Source: SIG622 sp045652245
GTDB lineage: Bacteria; Bacillota; Clostridia; Oscillospirales; CAG-382
Length of the DNA stretch: 64,000 bases
Direction: 5' to 3'
Assembly (NCBI GenBank): GCA_045652245.1
Contig: JAZRTY010000013.1
Coordinates: 21,560-85,559 of the forward strand
The translations under genes and the position numbers were made by a program. Below the pieces are notes generated by a model. That model did no database searches. It saw only the letters and a list, made by a program, of their open reading frames with translations, and was not told the origin of the DNA. This document shows, one piece after another, positions 8,387 through 15,850 of this stretch. Numbering within the stretch: position 1 is the stretch's first letter; every line of letters begins with the position of its first letter.

Positions 8387-8943
8387 TAGGCTTTGCGCTG
8401 TGCGGTTCTTTTTGTAATATGAGAAGATGTGTTGACATAATGAGGGAATTTGCAGAAAAAGGAGAAGAAATACTACCGATTATGTCAGAAACGACTTACA
8501 GTACAGATACGAGGTTTGGAAAAGCAAAGGACTTTATAGAAGAAATAGAGGGGATATGTGGAAGAAATATAATACACACAATAGAACAAGCTGAGCCGAT
8601 AGGGCCTAAAATAAAGCTTGATGCCCTTCTTATTTGTCCTTGTACCGGAAATACAGCATCCAAAATGGCACACGGAATTTGTGATACAGCCGTTACAATG
8701 GCAGCAAAGGCACATTTGCGTAATGAACGCCCACTGGTGATTGCACTTGCCACAAATGATGCACTATCCCTTTGTGCCCCGAATATCGGAACTCTGCTTC
8801 AGCGAAAGAATGTTTATTTTGTTCCTCTGTCGCAGGACGATGCCGAGAAAAAACCGCGTTCTATGGTCTGTGATTTCAGTCGTGCGTTTGATACTGTTAA
8901 GCTTGCAATAGATGGAAAGCAGATACAGGGAATAATAGGGTAA
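8383..8943 (+). CDS. dpsB: Dipicolinate synthase subunit B (flavoprotein)
   Basis: This 186-residue protein of the phosphopantothenoylcysteine decarboxylase-like flavoprotein fold is the partner of DpsA. It begins with the fold-typical GFALCGSFCNMRR, continues with LLICPCTGNTASKMAHGICDTAVTMAAKAHLR and shows the LVIALATNDALS strand expected for flavin binding. Its start codon overlaps the dpsA stop, so both subunits are made together. The pair is strong evidence that this organism forms endospores. Aspartokinase and dihydrodipicolinate synthase genes, often in the same operon in Bacillus, are absent here. Confidence 0.9.
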   Translation: MIGFALCGSFCNMRRCVDIMREFAEKGEEILPIMSETTYSTDTRFGKAKDFIEEIEGICGRNIIHTIEQAEPIGPKIKLDALLICPCTGNTASKMAHGICDTAVTMAAKAHLRNERPLVIALATNDALSLCAPNIGTLLQRKNVYFVPLSQDDAEKKPRSMVCDFSRAFDTVKLAIDGKQIQGIIG

Positions 8944-8948
8944 AAAAA

Positions 8949-8995
8949 GCCTTCCCCTGTGGGGGAAGGTGTCAGCGAAGCTGACGGATGAGGGG
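8949..8995. repeat. REP-like double-hairpin element
   Basis: Two adjacent palindromes, CCTTCCCC-tgt-GGGGGAAGG and GTCAGC-gaa-GCTGAC, end in GGATGAGGGG. I recall very similar sequence dispersed between genes in many Oscillospirales genomes. Only one copy lies in this window, so repetition cannot be shown here. It sits between convergent dpsB and jag. Confidence 0.55.
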
Positions 8996-9003
8996 TAAAA
9001 AAC

Positions 9004-9029
9004 AAAAAACGGCTTTTCAGCCGTTTTTT
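9004..9029. terminator. Bidirectional terminator between dpsB and jag
   Basis: AAAAAACGGCT (9004-9014) and AGCCGTTTTTT (9019-9029) pair perfectly around a TTTC loop. With A and T runs on both sides it can end transcription from either strand. Confidence 0.9.
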
Positions 9030-9043
9030 ATATTTTTATTAAA

Positions 9044-9874
9044 TTATTCCTCATCAGAAGAAGCTTCATAAGAGTTATACGAATCATAATTTCTTCTGCC
9101 ATAACCTCTGCTTCTTGAGTGCTTTGGCTTTATCGGATTTTCAGGAGTACCCAGGGCTATAACAACTCGTCTGTCGCTGTCAGAACCAATAGAGTAGGTG
9201 AATACCCCTTCATAGTCCTGAAGTTCTGCGTGAATAACCTTTCTCTCGTATGCGAGCATAGGCTCAAGAGTCATATTTTTTTCGTACTTGAGAGCCTTTT
9301 CGGCCATTCTGCGAGCAAGAGCTTTGAGAGTTTCCTCTCTCTTTGCTCTGTAATTTTCAATATCAAGACAGATTTTGATGTATTCCTTCTTTTCTTCGCC
9401 ACTCTTTACCTTTCTGCCTGCAGCGATATTTGCAAGGTACTGAAGTGAGTCAAGAACGTCACCGTGTCTTCCGATAAGTGAGCCAAGGTTTTCACCCTCA
9501 ATTTCAACATAAACATTCTTTTCAGGGATTGACTTTCCTTCGGGAGTTTCAATTTCTGTCTTTACTATTTTTGCATGAGCGTTTATTCCGATATCTGAAA
9601 TAATTGTTTCAAGAAGGTCAAGAGCTGCCTTTTCGGGAGATCCTTCGCCGACTTCAAATTCCTCTGACTCGTCGTGGCAATCACAACAATTACACTTTTG
9701 TTCACCTTCGCAGTAAACTTTAACCTTTGCATCTACTGCACCAAAGCCTAAAATACCCTTTTTACCTTCTTCGATTATTTCATATTTTACTTCACTTGTG
9801 TCTCTTCCGAGCTTTTGCGCTCCAAGTGCTATTGCAGCATCTACTGTTTTGGCACTAACTATAATTTCTGACAT
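9044..9874 (-). CDS. jag: Jag/SpoIIIJ-associated RNA-binding protein (KhpB)
   Basis: This 276-residue cytoplasmic RNA-binding protein has three modules in order: a Jag-N domain (residues ~1-55, ending EGKKGILGFGAVDAKVKV), a type II KH domain (IGRHGDVLDSLQYLANIAAGRK near 135-155) and an R3H domain (LEPMLAYERKVIHAELQ near 205-225). Between Jag-N and KH lies an unusual cysteine cluster (CNCCDCHDE), possibly a metal site, followed by an acidic stretch. The C-terminus is rich in Arg, Gly and Tyr. It follows yidC by 55 bases in the conserved rpmH-rnpA-yidD-yidC-jag order. Confidence 0.93.
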   Translation of the reverse strand: MSEIIVSAKTVDAAIALGAQKLGRDTSEVKYEIIEEGKKGILGFGAVDAKVKVYCEGEQKCNCCDCHDESEEFEVGEGSPEKAALDLLETIISDIGINAHAKIVKTEIETPEGKSIPEKNVYVEIEGENLGSLIGRHGDVLDSLQYLANIAAGRKVKSGEEKKEYIKICLDIENYRAKREETLKALARRMAEKALKYEKNMTLEPMLAYERKVIHAELQDYEGVFTYSIGSDSDRRVVIALGTPENPIKPKHSRSRGYGRRNYDSYNSYEASSDEE

Positions 9875-9929
9875 TGTTTTACTTTCCTTTCGATTGAATG
9901 AAAATATAAATGTAGTTATTTTCTATAAT

Positions 9930-11048
9930 TTATGGGCGCTTCTTTGCGCGTGGCACCGTTCCGTGTGACTTAACTCTTGCTCTGGCATGAGCTGAAATTT
10001 GCGCCTTGCGAACTACAGGAGCTTTCTTCGCATCTTTCTTAATAGGAGCTTTTTCCACAATTTCGGGAACAGGCTTTTTTTCAGAGGGTACACGCTTTTG
10101 CTTACCCTTAAGCTGTGCTTCGGCAGCCTTCAAGTCCTCATCTGTCATGGGAGGAACAGGGAATAACTTATAAAGAGCAAACTGCTGAGCAACACCAAGT
10201 ACATTCTGAATTATCCAGTAAATACCGATACCTGCAGGAGTGATAAAACTAATCCAGAGCGACATTAAGGGCATTGTAATGTCCATCATAGCCATTGATG
10301 ATTTTGTTGCATTATCATCTCCCATAGAAGGCTGATATGTGAATTTTCTTGTAAGCTTCATAGAAAGGTATGAGAAAACTACAACGAGAATCGGAATTAT
10401 AATAAGAGCATTGAGTCCGAAGGTAGGCGTTTCCATAAGGTTGAGACTAAAAAGTTCAAAACTGCTTGAAAGATTTTCAAAAGCCGCTTCAACATTTGTT
10501 TCGATACCCTTAACGGTTACAGGAGAAGCGAGAAAATCCTTTATTGCAGTAGCAGATTCAGAGGTGAGAGTACTGAAATCTGCGTGAAGAATTTTGTCAA
10601 TCTGTACAATTTCCGTTGCAGCCTTATCGTCGATAAGACGAGCTACTTCTGTAAGCTTTGTTGTAAGCTCCTTCGGGAAACGAAGAAGGAAGGTTGCAGG
10701 TTTTATAATTACCTGATAAAGTGCAAAGAGAATCGGGAGCTGAATGAGCATTGGAAGACAGCCGGACGCAGGATTGAAATTTTCCTTCTGATACAGCTGC
10801 ATTATTTCTTCATTCATCTTCTGCTTTGAAACATTATCAGTTCTTCCTGCATATTTCTTTCTGATAATTGTTTCATAGGGACGAAGCTTTGCCTGCTTTA
10901 TGGAGTTCTTTTGCTGCTTGATGCTGAAGGGGAAAAGAACAATTTTCATAAAAATAGCAAAGAGAATCAGCGTTACAACATAGTTCGGAGAGATAGAGTC
11001 TATCCATCTGAAGGGATATGCTATAATGCTACCGAGAAAATCGAGCAT
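9930..11048 (-). CDS. yidC: Membrane protein insertase YidC/OxaA (SpoIIIJ)
   Basis: The 372-residue protein inserts and folds inner-membrane proteins. The first helix (YVVTLILFAIFMKIVLFPFSIKQQ) with its following coiled segment (SIKQAKLRPYETIIRKKY) and the GCLPMLIQLPILFALYQVI helix are the family signatures. Three more helices follow, ending in GIGIYWIIQNVLGVAQQF. A ~100-residue soluble insert lies between the second and third conserved helices, larger than in Bacillus SpoIIIJ. The C-terminal tail is strongly basic and ends RAKKRP, which fits ribosome contact. No lipoprotein signal is seen. A sporulation role like that of SpoIIIJ is plausible. Confidence 0.93.
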   Translation of the reverse strand: MLDFLGSIIAYPFRWIDSISPNYVVTLILFAIFMKIVLFPFSIKQQKNSIKQAKLRPYETIIRKKYAGRTDNVSKQKMNEEIMQLYQKENFNPASGCLPMLIQLPILFALYQVIIKPATFLLRFPKELTTKLTEVARLIDDKAATEIVQIDKILHADFSTLTSESATAIKDFLASPVTVKGIETNVEAAFENLSSSFELFSLNLMETPTFGLNALIIIPILVVVFSYLSMKLTRKFTYQPSMGDDNATKSSMAMMDITMPLMSLWISFITPAGIGIYWIIQNVLGVAQQFALYKLFPVPPMTDEDLKAAEAQLKGKQKRVPSEKKPVPEIVEKAPIKKDAKKAPVVRKAQISAHARARVKSHGTVPRAKKRP

Positions 11049-11124
11049 AGTTTTTTTACCATCCTTTTCTTAAAAATATTTATCCATCTGCACGAAAAGT
11101 GCAGTGATTTACGAATTTTGTACT

Positions 11125-11337
11125 TTACGGCACAGGGTCGTAGCCACCACGACAGAACGGGTTACAACGAAGAATTCTCCATACCGTAAGATATGTTCCC
11201 TTGAAAAAACCGTATTTTGTATATGCTTCAAGTGCATACTGCGAACAGGTCGGAGTAAAACGACAGGTAGGCCGACCTTTCAGGGGAGAAATGAATTTTC
11301 TATAAAATTTTATAAGCAAAATAAGAATATGTGACAT
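11125..11337 (-). CDS. yidD: Membrane protein insertion efficiency factor YidD
   Basis: This 70-residue protein helps YidC-dependent membrane insertion. It starts with an amphipathic helix (ILLIKFYRKFISPL) and carries the invariant CRFTPTCSQYALEA and WRILRCNPFCRGGYDPVP motifs with all family cysteines. It sits between rnpA and yidC as in most bacteria, 21 bases after rnpA. The ribosome site is weak. Confidence 0.95.
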   Translation of the reverse strand: MSHILILLIKFYRKFISPLKGRPTCRFTPTCSQYALEAYTKYGFFKGTYLTVWRILRCNPFCRGGYDPVP

Positions 11338-11358
11338 ATTTTTCTGTAATTTTAAAAG

Positions 11359-11790
11359 TTATTTTGAGTTACTTGGTTTTGCCGGCTTTTTATTTGCACC
11401 GGAAGTTTTAGCTTTCAATGTTTGTCCTTTAAATACACCGAGATTATTAAAGGAGTTCTCAAGTAATTTTGCAATACTTGTGGATTTTGCACTGTGCGAA
11501 AAAGCAGCACCTCTTGCGGCGATTACAATAAGAAGTCCGTCGGAAAGGTTATCAAAGTGTGGGTAACACCCTTCACGAATAATTCTTTTAACACGGTTAC
11601 GCTGTACAGCACCACCGAGCTTTGCGTTTACTGCAATTCCGAGCTTGGTTTTTCGGGGAGTCCCGTCTTTGTTTCTTTTAATGTTTTTCAGAACATATAC
11701 AGCACAAAGCTTATTTACATCACAAACGCCGTTTTTATATGCTTTCGAAAACAAATGATTTTCCGTCAAAGGATTGAGTCTTTTATTCAA
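11359..11790 (-). CDS. rnpA: Ribonuclease P protein component
   Basis: RnpA binds the RNase P RNA and helps it cut the 5' leaders of tRNA precursors. The protein shows the conserved AVNAKLGGAVQRNRVKRIIREG segment (RNR motif), close to the family RNxxKR signature, and the typical N-terminal phenylalanine-containing strand. At 143 residues it is longer than Bacillus RnpA (~116) because of a lysine- and proline-rich C-terminal tail. The start is a TTG, supported by AAGGAG eight bases upstream. It follows rpmH after a 141-base spacer containing a perfect palindrome (CGTTTTTT-agca-AAAAAACG on the minus strand). Confidence 0.93.
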   Translation of the reverse strand: MNKRLNPLTENHLFSKAYKNGVCDVNKLCAVYVLKNIKRNKDGTPRKTKLGIAVNAKLGGAVQRNRVKRIIREGCYPHFDNLSDGLLIVIAARGAAFSHSAKSTSIAKLLENSFNNLGVFKGQTLKAKTSGANKKPAKPSNSK

Positions 11791-11931
11791 GTTTTAGTCT
11801 CCTTTGCTCTCGTTTTTTTGCTAAAAAACGCAATAAGAGGACGGCTACAAGTGCCATACATGGCAGTGCGGTGCAGCTCGCCCTCTTTAAAATTCAAAGT
11901 AAGTCCTGTAAATCAGCAACTTGTGTGCCAA

Positions 11932-12066
11932 TTAGTAGGTAAGTCTTGCTCTTCCTTTTGCGCGTCTTCTCTTGAGTACTTTTCTTCCGTTAGCGGTTCT
12001 CATACGCTTTCTGAAGCCGTGCTCAACTTTTCTTGTGCGTTTTTTTGGTTGGTATGTTCTCTTCAT
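11932..12066 (-). CDS. rpmH: 50S ribosomal protein L34
   Basis: This 44-residue, highly basic protein begins MKRTYQPKKRTRK and contains the L34 signature HGFRKRMRTANGRKVLKRRR. It is a component of the large ribosomal subunit. The gene is short and easy to miss but is certain from sequence and from its position directly before rnpA. GAGGTG precedes the ATG, and a fully consensus promoter lies about 50 bases upstream. Confidence 0.97.
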   Translation of the reverse strand: MKRTYQPKKRTRKVEHGFRKRMRTANGRKVLKRRRAKGRARLTY

Positions 12067-12113
12067 CAACTCGCACCTCGCTTTCTGAATACATATTTTG
12101 CCGATATACTGAT

Positions 12114-12142
12114 ATTATAATATATCTGAGAATTTTTGTCAA
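12114..12142 (-). promoter_or_regulatory. Strong sigma-A promoter of rpmH operon
   Basis: On the minus strand, TTGACA (12142-12137) and TATAAT (12119-12114) are perfect boxes with a 17-base spacer. Confidence 0.9.
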
Positions 12143-12194
12143 GAGTTTTTTTGTATTTTTAATAAAAATTTATTATTTTTAATAAGGCGTACAC

Positions 12195-12230
12195 AAAAAA
12201 CAGCTTCCGGAATTGTCGGAAGCTGTTTTT
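12195..12230. terminator. Terminator downstream of small membrane protein gene
   Basis: AAAAAACAGCTTCCG (12195-12209) pairs with CGGAAGCTGTTTTT (12217-12230). It lies just after the stop of the minus-strand 87-residue gene and is symmetric enough to work in both directions. Confidence 0.88.
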
Positions 12231-12235
12231 CTGCA

Positions 12236-12499
12236 TTAGATGTTTTTGTCGAGGTTATCAAGTTCGTCGATTGTTTCGGAAAGGAGGTCATCCTCTTCTT
12301 CAACCGGTACTTCTTCCCATGTAATATCATCTTCGAAATCCTCATCGAAATCGTCATAGTCATCAAAATTAACATCTGCAGGCTTCTTTGTTACAGATAA
12401 ATTGAAATTTACGGTGTACTTTTTGATAAAAACAGCTACTGCTGCGGCAACACCGATTGCAATTGCAATTGCTCCGATAATTGTAAGTGTGTTTTTCAT
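12236..12499 (-). CDS. Small single-pass membrane protein with acidic tail
   Basis: This 87-residue protein is of unknown function. Residues ~5-26 form one hydrophobic helix (TIIGAIAIAIGVAAAVAVFI), followed by a short basic stretch and then a very acidic tail from residue ~40 on, rich in Asp and Glu (DDYDDFDEDFEDD). AAGGAGG stands before the start codon and a terminator follows, so it looks like a real single-gene unit. It sits where dnaA is found next to rpmH in many Firmicutes. I do not recognise a family. Confidence 0.7.
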   Translation of the reverse strand: MKNTLTIIGAIAIAIGVAAAVAVFIKKYTVNFNLSVTKKPADVNFDDYDDFDEDFEDDITWEEVPVEEEDDLLSETIDELDNLDKNI

Positions 12500-12631
12500 A
12501 ATAATATATCCTCCTTAAAATAGTATATACAGTTTTTATTCTTTAATTACATTGTACAGAATAAAGTTTAAATAAAATTGAATATTTTGTATATTTATAT
12601 AGAATTTAATGTAAATTGTTGTAAAATCAAA

Positions 12632-12660
12632 AGGGCTGTTGCGAGGTGTGCAACAGCCCT
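12632..12660 (-). terminator. Terminator after tyrS
   Basis: An 11-bp perfect stem, AGGGCTGTTGC and GCAACAGCCCT, lies six bases after the tyrS stop on the minus strand and is followed there by TTTTGATTTT. Confidence 0.88.
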
Positions 12661-12666
12661 GAAAAA

Positions 12667-13890
12667 TTATGCAATTACAATTTTAGCAAAGTTCTTTTTA
12701 CCTCTGCGAAGAACAAAATCCCCTGCTGTAATTTCATCCTTTGTGTAGGTCTTTTTTACGTCTGTAACTTTTTCACCGTTAACGGTAGCGCCACCCTGCT
12801 CAACTGCACGTCTTGCTTCTGAACGGGAAGTTACAAGCTTTGCATTAACGAGAAGCGTAAGGATATCAATGCTTCCGTCTGCAAAATCTGCGTCAGTTAT
12901 TTCTGCTGTCGGCATATTCTCGGTACTTGCACCCGAGAAAAGTGCTCTTGCTGCATCCTGCGCCTTTCTTGCTTCTTCTTCACCGTGAACGAGCTTTGTG
13001 AGTTCGTAAGCGAGAATTTCTTTTGCTTCGTTAAGACGGCTTCCTTCCCAGGCATCCATCTTATCAATCTCCTCAAGTGGCAGGAAGGTGAGCATTCTGA
13101 TGCACTTGAGAACGTCATTATCACCGACATTTCTCCAATACTGATAGAATTCGAACGGACTTGTCTTATTAGGGTCAAGCCAAACTGCACCGTTTGCTGT
13201 TTTCCCCATCTTCTTACCCTCAGAGTTGAGAAGAAGTGTGATTGTCATAGCATATGCGTCTTTTCCGAGCTTCTTTCTTATAAGCTCAGTACCACCAAGC
13301 ATATTTGACCACTGGTCGTCACCACCAAACTGCATATTACAACCGTAGTTCTGATAAAGGTGATAGAAGTCATAGGACTGCATAATCATATAGTTGAATT
13401 CGAGGAAGGAAAGACCTTTTTCCATTCTCTGCTTGTAACACTCAGCTCTGAGCATATTATTAACAGAGAAACAAGCACCTACCTCACGAAGCAAATCGAT
13501 GTAGTTAAGCTTCAGAAGCCAGTCTGCGTTGTTAACCATTATTGCTTTATCAGGACCAAATTCGATAAATTTTTCCATTTGTGCCTTGAAGCAGTCACAG
13601 TTATGCTGGATAATTTCGGGAGTCATCATACTTCTCATATCAGTTCTACCCGATGGGTCACCGATATAACCTGTACCACCACCGATGAGTACTACCGGCT
13701 TGTTACCTGCCATCTGAAGTCTTTTCATAAGGCAAAGCGCCATAAAATGTCCTACATGCAGTGAATCTGCCGTCGGGTCAAAGCCAATATAGAAGGTCGC
13801 CTTTCCGTTGTTTACAAGCTCGCGGATTTCTTCTTCGTCTGTCAGCTGTGCAATAAGTCCTCTTGCTCGGAGTTCTTCGTAAATTTTCAT
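12667..13890 (-). CDS. tyrS: Tyrosyl-tRNA synthetase
   Basis: This class I aminoacyl-tRNA synthetase charges tRNA-Tyr. The 407-residue protein has YIGFDPTADSLHVGHFMAL (HIGH-type motif) near residue 45, the tyrosine-pocket GGGTGYIGDPSGRTDMR, the KMGKTANGAVWL KMSKS-type loop and a C-terminal S4 RNA-binding domain (residues ~345-405: SRSEARRAVEQGGATVNGEKV). It is 18 bases downstream of the esterase pair, with no T-box leader visible, so it is probably transcribed with the esterases. Confidence 0.96.
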   Translation of the reverse strand: MKIYEELRARGLIAQLTDEEEIRELVNNGKATFYIGFDPTADSLHVGHFMALCLMKRLQMAGNKPVVLIGGGTGYIGDPSGRTDMRSMMTPEIIQHNCDCFKAQMEKFIEFGPDKAIMVNNADWLLKLNYIDLLREVGACFSVNNMLRAECYKQRMEKGLSFLEFNYMIMQSYDFYHLYQNYGCNMQFGGDDQWSNMLGGTELIRKKLGKDAYAMTITLLLNSEGKKMGKTANGAVWLDPNKTSPFEFYQYWRNVGDNDVLKCIRMLTFLPLEEIDKMDAWEGSRLNEAKEILAYELTKLVHGEEEARKAQDAARALFSGASTENMPTAEITDADFADGSIDILTLLVNAKLVTSRSEARRAVEQGGATVNGEKVTDVKKTYTKDEITAGDFVLRRGKKNFAKIVIA

Positions 13891-13908
13891 TATTTTTTTC
13901 CTTACTTT

Positions 13909-14757
13909 TTATTTGTTTTTTATAAATTTTGCTTTTTTAGGGAGATTTTCCATCCAGTAAACAGCACTGTCAATCCAACTCTCAATTGCACTGTCAACCC
14001 AGGAGTCATTACCACACTTTGTAATATTGTTTCCTAGTGCAACACCGTGAGGAGCATCGGGGTATATGTGAAGCTCAAAGGTGAGATTTGCGTCTGCATA
14101 CGCCTTTGCAAGTGCCAATGAATTATAGACCGGAACGGTACAGTCGTTTGCTGTATGCATCAGGAATATCGGACTTGAATCAGCATTTACGTGTTTTTCA
14201 AGACAAACCCTGTCAAGCATTTCCTGTGTCGGATTTTCACATCTTAAAAGATTTTTAAGAGTACCCGGAAGCATATCCGGAGGAGTACAGGTTATTACCG
14301 GATATATAGGCAGAATACCTGTCGGCTTATTGTAACCGTAGGGCATATCAATAGCTTCATATATTTCGGGAAGATTCCAGAGAATACCGGTGCACGCACA
14401 AAGGTGTCCGCCTGCCGAAAAGCCTGTTACGAAAACCTGTTCTTTGTCTATACCGTACCTTTCGGCATTATCCTTTATATGCTTTATAGCACGGGAAGCT
14501 TCAATCAGCTGTGTCGGGAACTTCTTGTCGTCATTGTTTGAAATAACCGAATAGCTGAGCACAAAAGCATTAAAACCTGCATTCAGAAAAGCCAGAGCAA
14601 TCGGCTCACCCTCTCTCTCGGAACATATAGAGCGATAAGCTCCACCGGGAATTACAAGAATTGCCTTACGTGTATAACCTTGTATCTTATCTGCAATATA
14701 GGCATCAAGATAAGCATTCGGATTTTCTTCGTTTAAAAAAATCTTTTCAATATACAT
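13909..14757 (-). CDS. Alpha/beta-hydrolase esterase (paralogue 1)
   Basis: This 282-residue cytoplasmic hydrolase of the acetyl-esterase/BD-FAE type has the oxyanion stretch VIPGGAYRSIC, the nucleophile elbow GFSAGGH, the acid HTANDCTVPV and the catalytic histidine in YPDAPHGVALG. It is clearly paralogous to the next gene upstream (long identical strings such as NLPEIYEAIDMPYGYNKPTGI), so the two arose by tandem duplication. A likely role is removing acetyl groups from dietary oligosaccharides. The substrate is inference. Confidence 0.82.
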   Translation of the reverse strand: MYIEKIFLNEENPNAYLDAYIADKIQGYTRKAILVIPGGAYRSICSEREGEPIALAFLNAGFNAFVLSYSVISNNDDKKFPTQLIEASRAIKHIKDNAERYGIDKEQVFVTGFSAGGHLCACTGILWNLPEIYEAIDMPYGYNKPTGILPIYPVITCTPPDMLPGTLKNLLRCENPTQEMLDRVCLEKHVNADSSPIFLMHTANDCTVPVYNSLALAKAYADANLTFELHIYPDAPHGVALGNNITKCGNDSWVDSAIESWIDSAVYWMENLPKKAKFIKNK

Positions 14758-14769
14758 CTCGGTTATCTG

Positions 14770-15615
14770 TTATTTATTCGGTCTGATTTTCTTTGCCTTT
14801 TCATTAACGTGCTTTGCCCAGTAGGAAGCGTTTTCAACCCATTTTCCAACCTGAGGGTCATTCCATACAGGATTGCCACGCATTGTAATTTCATTACCGA
14901 GTGCCGGACCGTGAGGAGAATCGGGATAAACGTGAAGCTCAAATGTGAGGTTTGCCTCAGCATATGCCTTACAAAGAGCAAGAGGACCTGTAACAGGAGC
15001 GATTATATCGTTTGCACCACAGGAAATAAAGAGAGGACTTGCTTCCTCTGTTACGTGTCTGTCAACACAAACTCTGTCGAACTGTTCCTCTGTAATTTCT
15101 TCTTCCTGTCTCCATACTCTCTTGAGGCTCTTTTCGGTTGAATAGTCATTTATAACAGGGTATATCGGCATAATACCGGTAGGCTTATTGTAGCCGTAGG
15201 GCATATCAATAGCTTCGTAAATTTCAGGAAGATTCCACATAACACCCAGTGACGCGCAAAGATGTCCACCAGCCGAGAAACCAACTGCAAAAACCTGCTC
15301 AGGGTCAATGTTGTATTCTTCTGCGTTGTCTCTTATGTGCTTCATTGCACGGGAAGCTTCAATAAGCTGTGCTGGGAAAATCTCGGTTTCGTTGTTTGTA
15401 ATTACCGAATAATTAAGTATAAAAGCATTAAAGCCTTGAGCCATAAAAGCCTGAGCTACAACTTCTCCTTCAATACTTTTGCAAAGCTGATAGTAGCCGC
15501 CACCCGGAATTACGAGAATAGCTCTTCTTGTAAAGTTTGGTGATTTTTCTGCTACATAAACTTCGAGGTACGCGTTTTCGTTTTTTTCGCTCATTGGAAT
15601 TTTCTTGTAAAGCAT
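14770..15615 (-). CDS. Alpha/beta-hydrolase esterase (paralogue 2)
   Basis: This 281-residue hydrolase has VIPGGGYYQLC, the GFSAGGH nucleophile elbow, CGANDIIAPV and the histidine motif YPDSPHGPALG. It heads the minus-strand unit esterase-esterase-tyrS. The ATG at 15615 has GGAGA seven bases upstream, and an in-frame TTG six bases earlier is less likely. The two paralogues differ most in the ~15 residues after the PVI segment, the cap region expected to shape the substrate pocket, which suggests diverged specificities. Confidence 0.82.
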   Translation of the reverse strand: MLYKKIPMSEKNENAYLEVYVAEKSPNFTRRAILVIPGGGYYQLCKSIEGEVVAQAFMAQGFNAFILNYSVITNNETEIFPAQLIEASRAMKHIRDNAEEYNIDPEQVFAVGFSAGGHLCASLGVMWNLPEIYEAIDMPYGYNKPTGIMPIYPVINDYSTEKSLKRVWRQEEEITEEQFDRVCVDRHVTEEASPLFISCGANDIIAPVTGPLALCKAYAEANLTFELHVYPDSPHGPALGNEITMRGNPVWNDPQVGKWVENASYWAKHVNEKAKKIRPNK

Positions 15616-15675
15616 AATCAATTCTCCGTATTCTTTTAAAAATTTATGTGAAAAACATATATTATCACAAATGCG

Positions 15676-15704
15676 ATTATATCATAAACATTGTTGTTTG
15701 TCAA
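15676..15704 (-). promoter_or_regulatory. Sigma-A promoter of esterase-tyrS unit
   Basis: On the minus strand a perfect TTGACA (15704-15699) and TATAAT (15681-15676) are 17 bases apart. Confidence 0.9.
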
Positions 15705-15783
15705 GCGTTTTGGGGAATTTTGACAAGCCTGAATGGCGATATTTACCATCATACGACAATTTTTGATAATTGATTATTTTTAC

Positions 15784-15812
15784 TTGAAAAAGCAGTGGTA
15801 TTATGTTATAAT
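15784..15812 (+). promoter_or_regulatory. Sigma-A promoter of comEC-like gene
   Basis: TTGAAA (15784-15789) and TATAAT (15807-15812) with a 17-base spacer lie 38 bases before the start codon. Confidence 0.85.
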
Positions 15813-15850
15813 AAACGGGTTATTTCAAAATAATTAAAGGATGATTATTT

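Noticed and set aside
11494..12120. 208-codon plus-strand open frame
   Set aside because: It runs antisense through rnpA and rpmH, both certain genes, and has no ribosome site.
12067..12235. Chromosomal origin between rpmH and upstream gene
   Set aside because: No dnaA and no DnaA-box cluster. The AT-rich stretch is explained by a promoter and a terminator.
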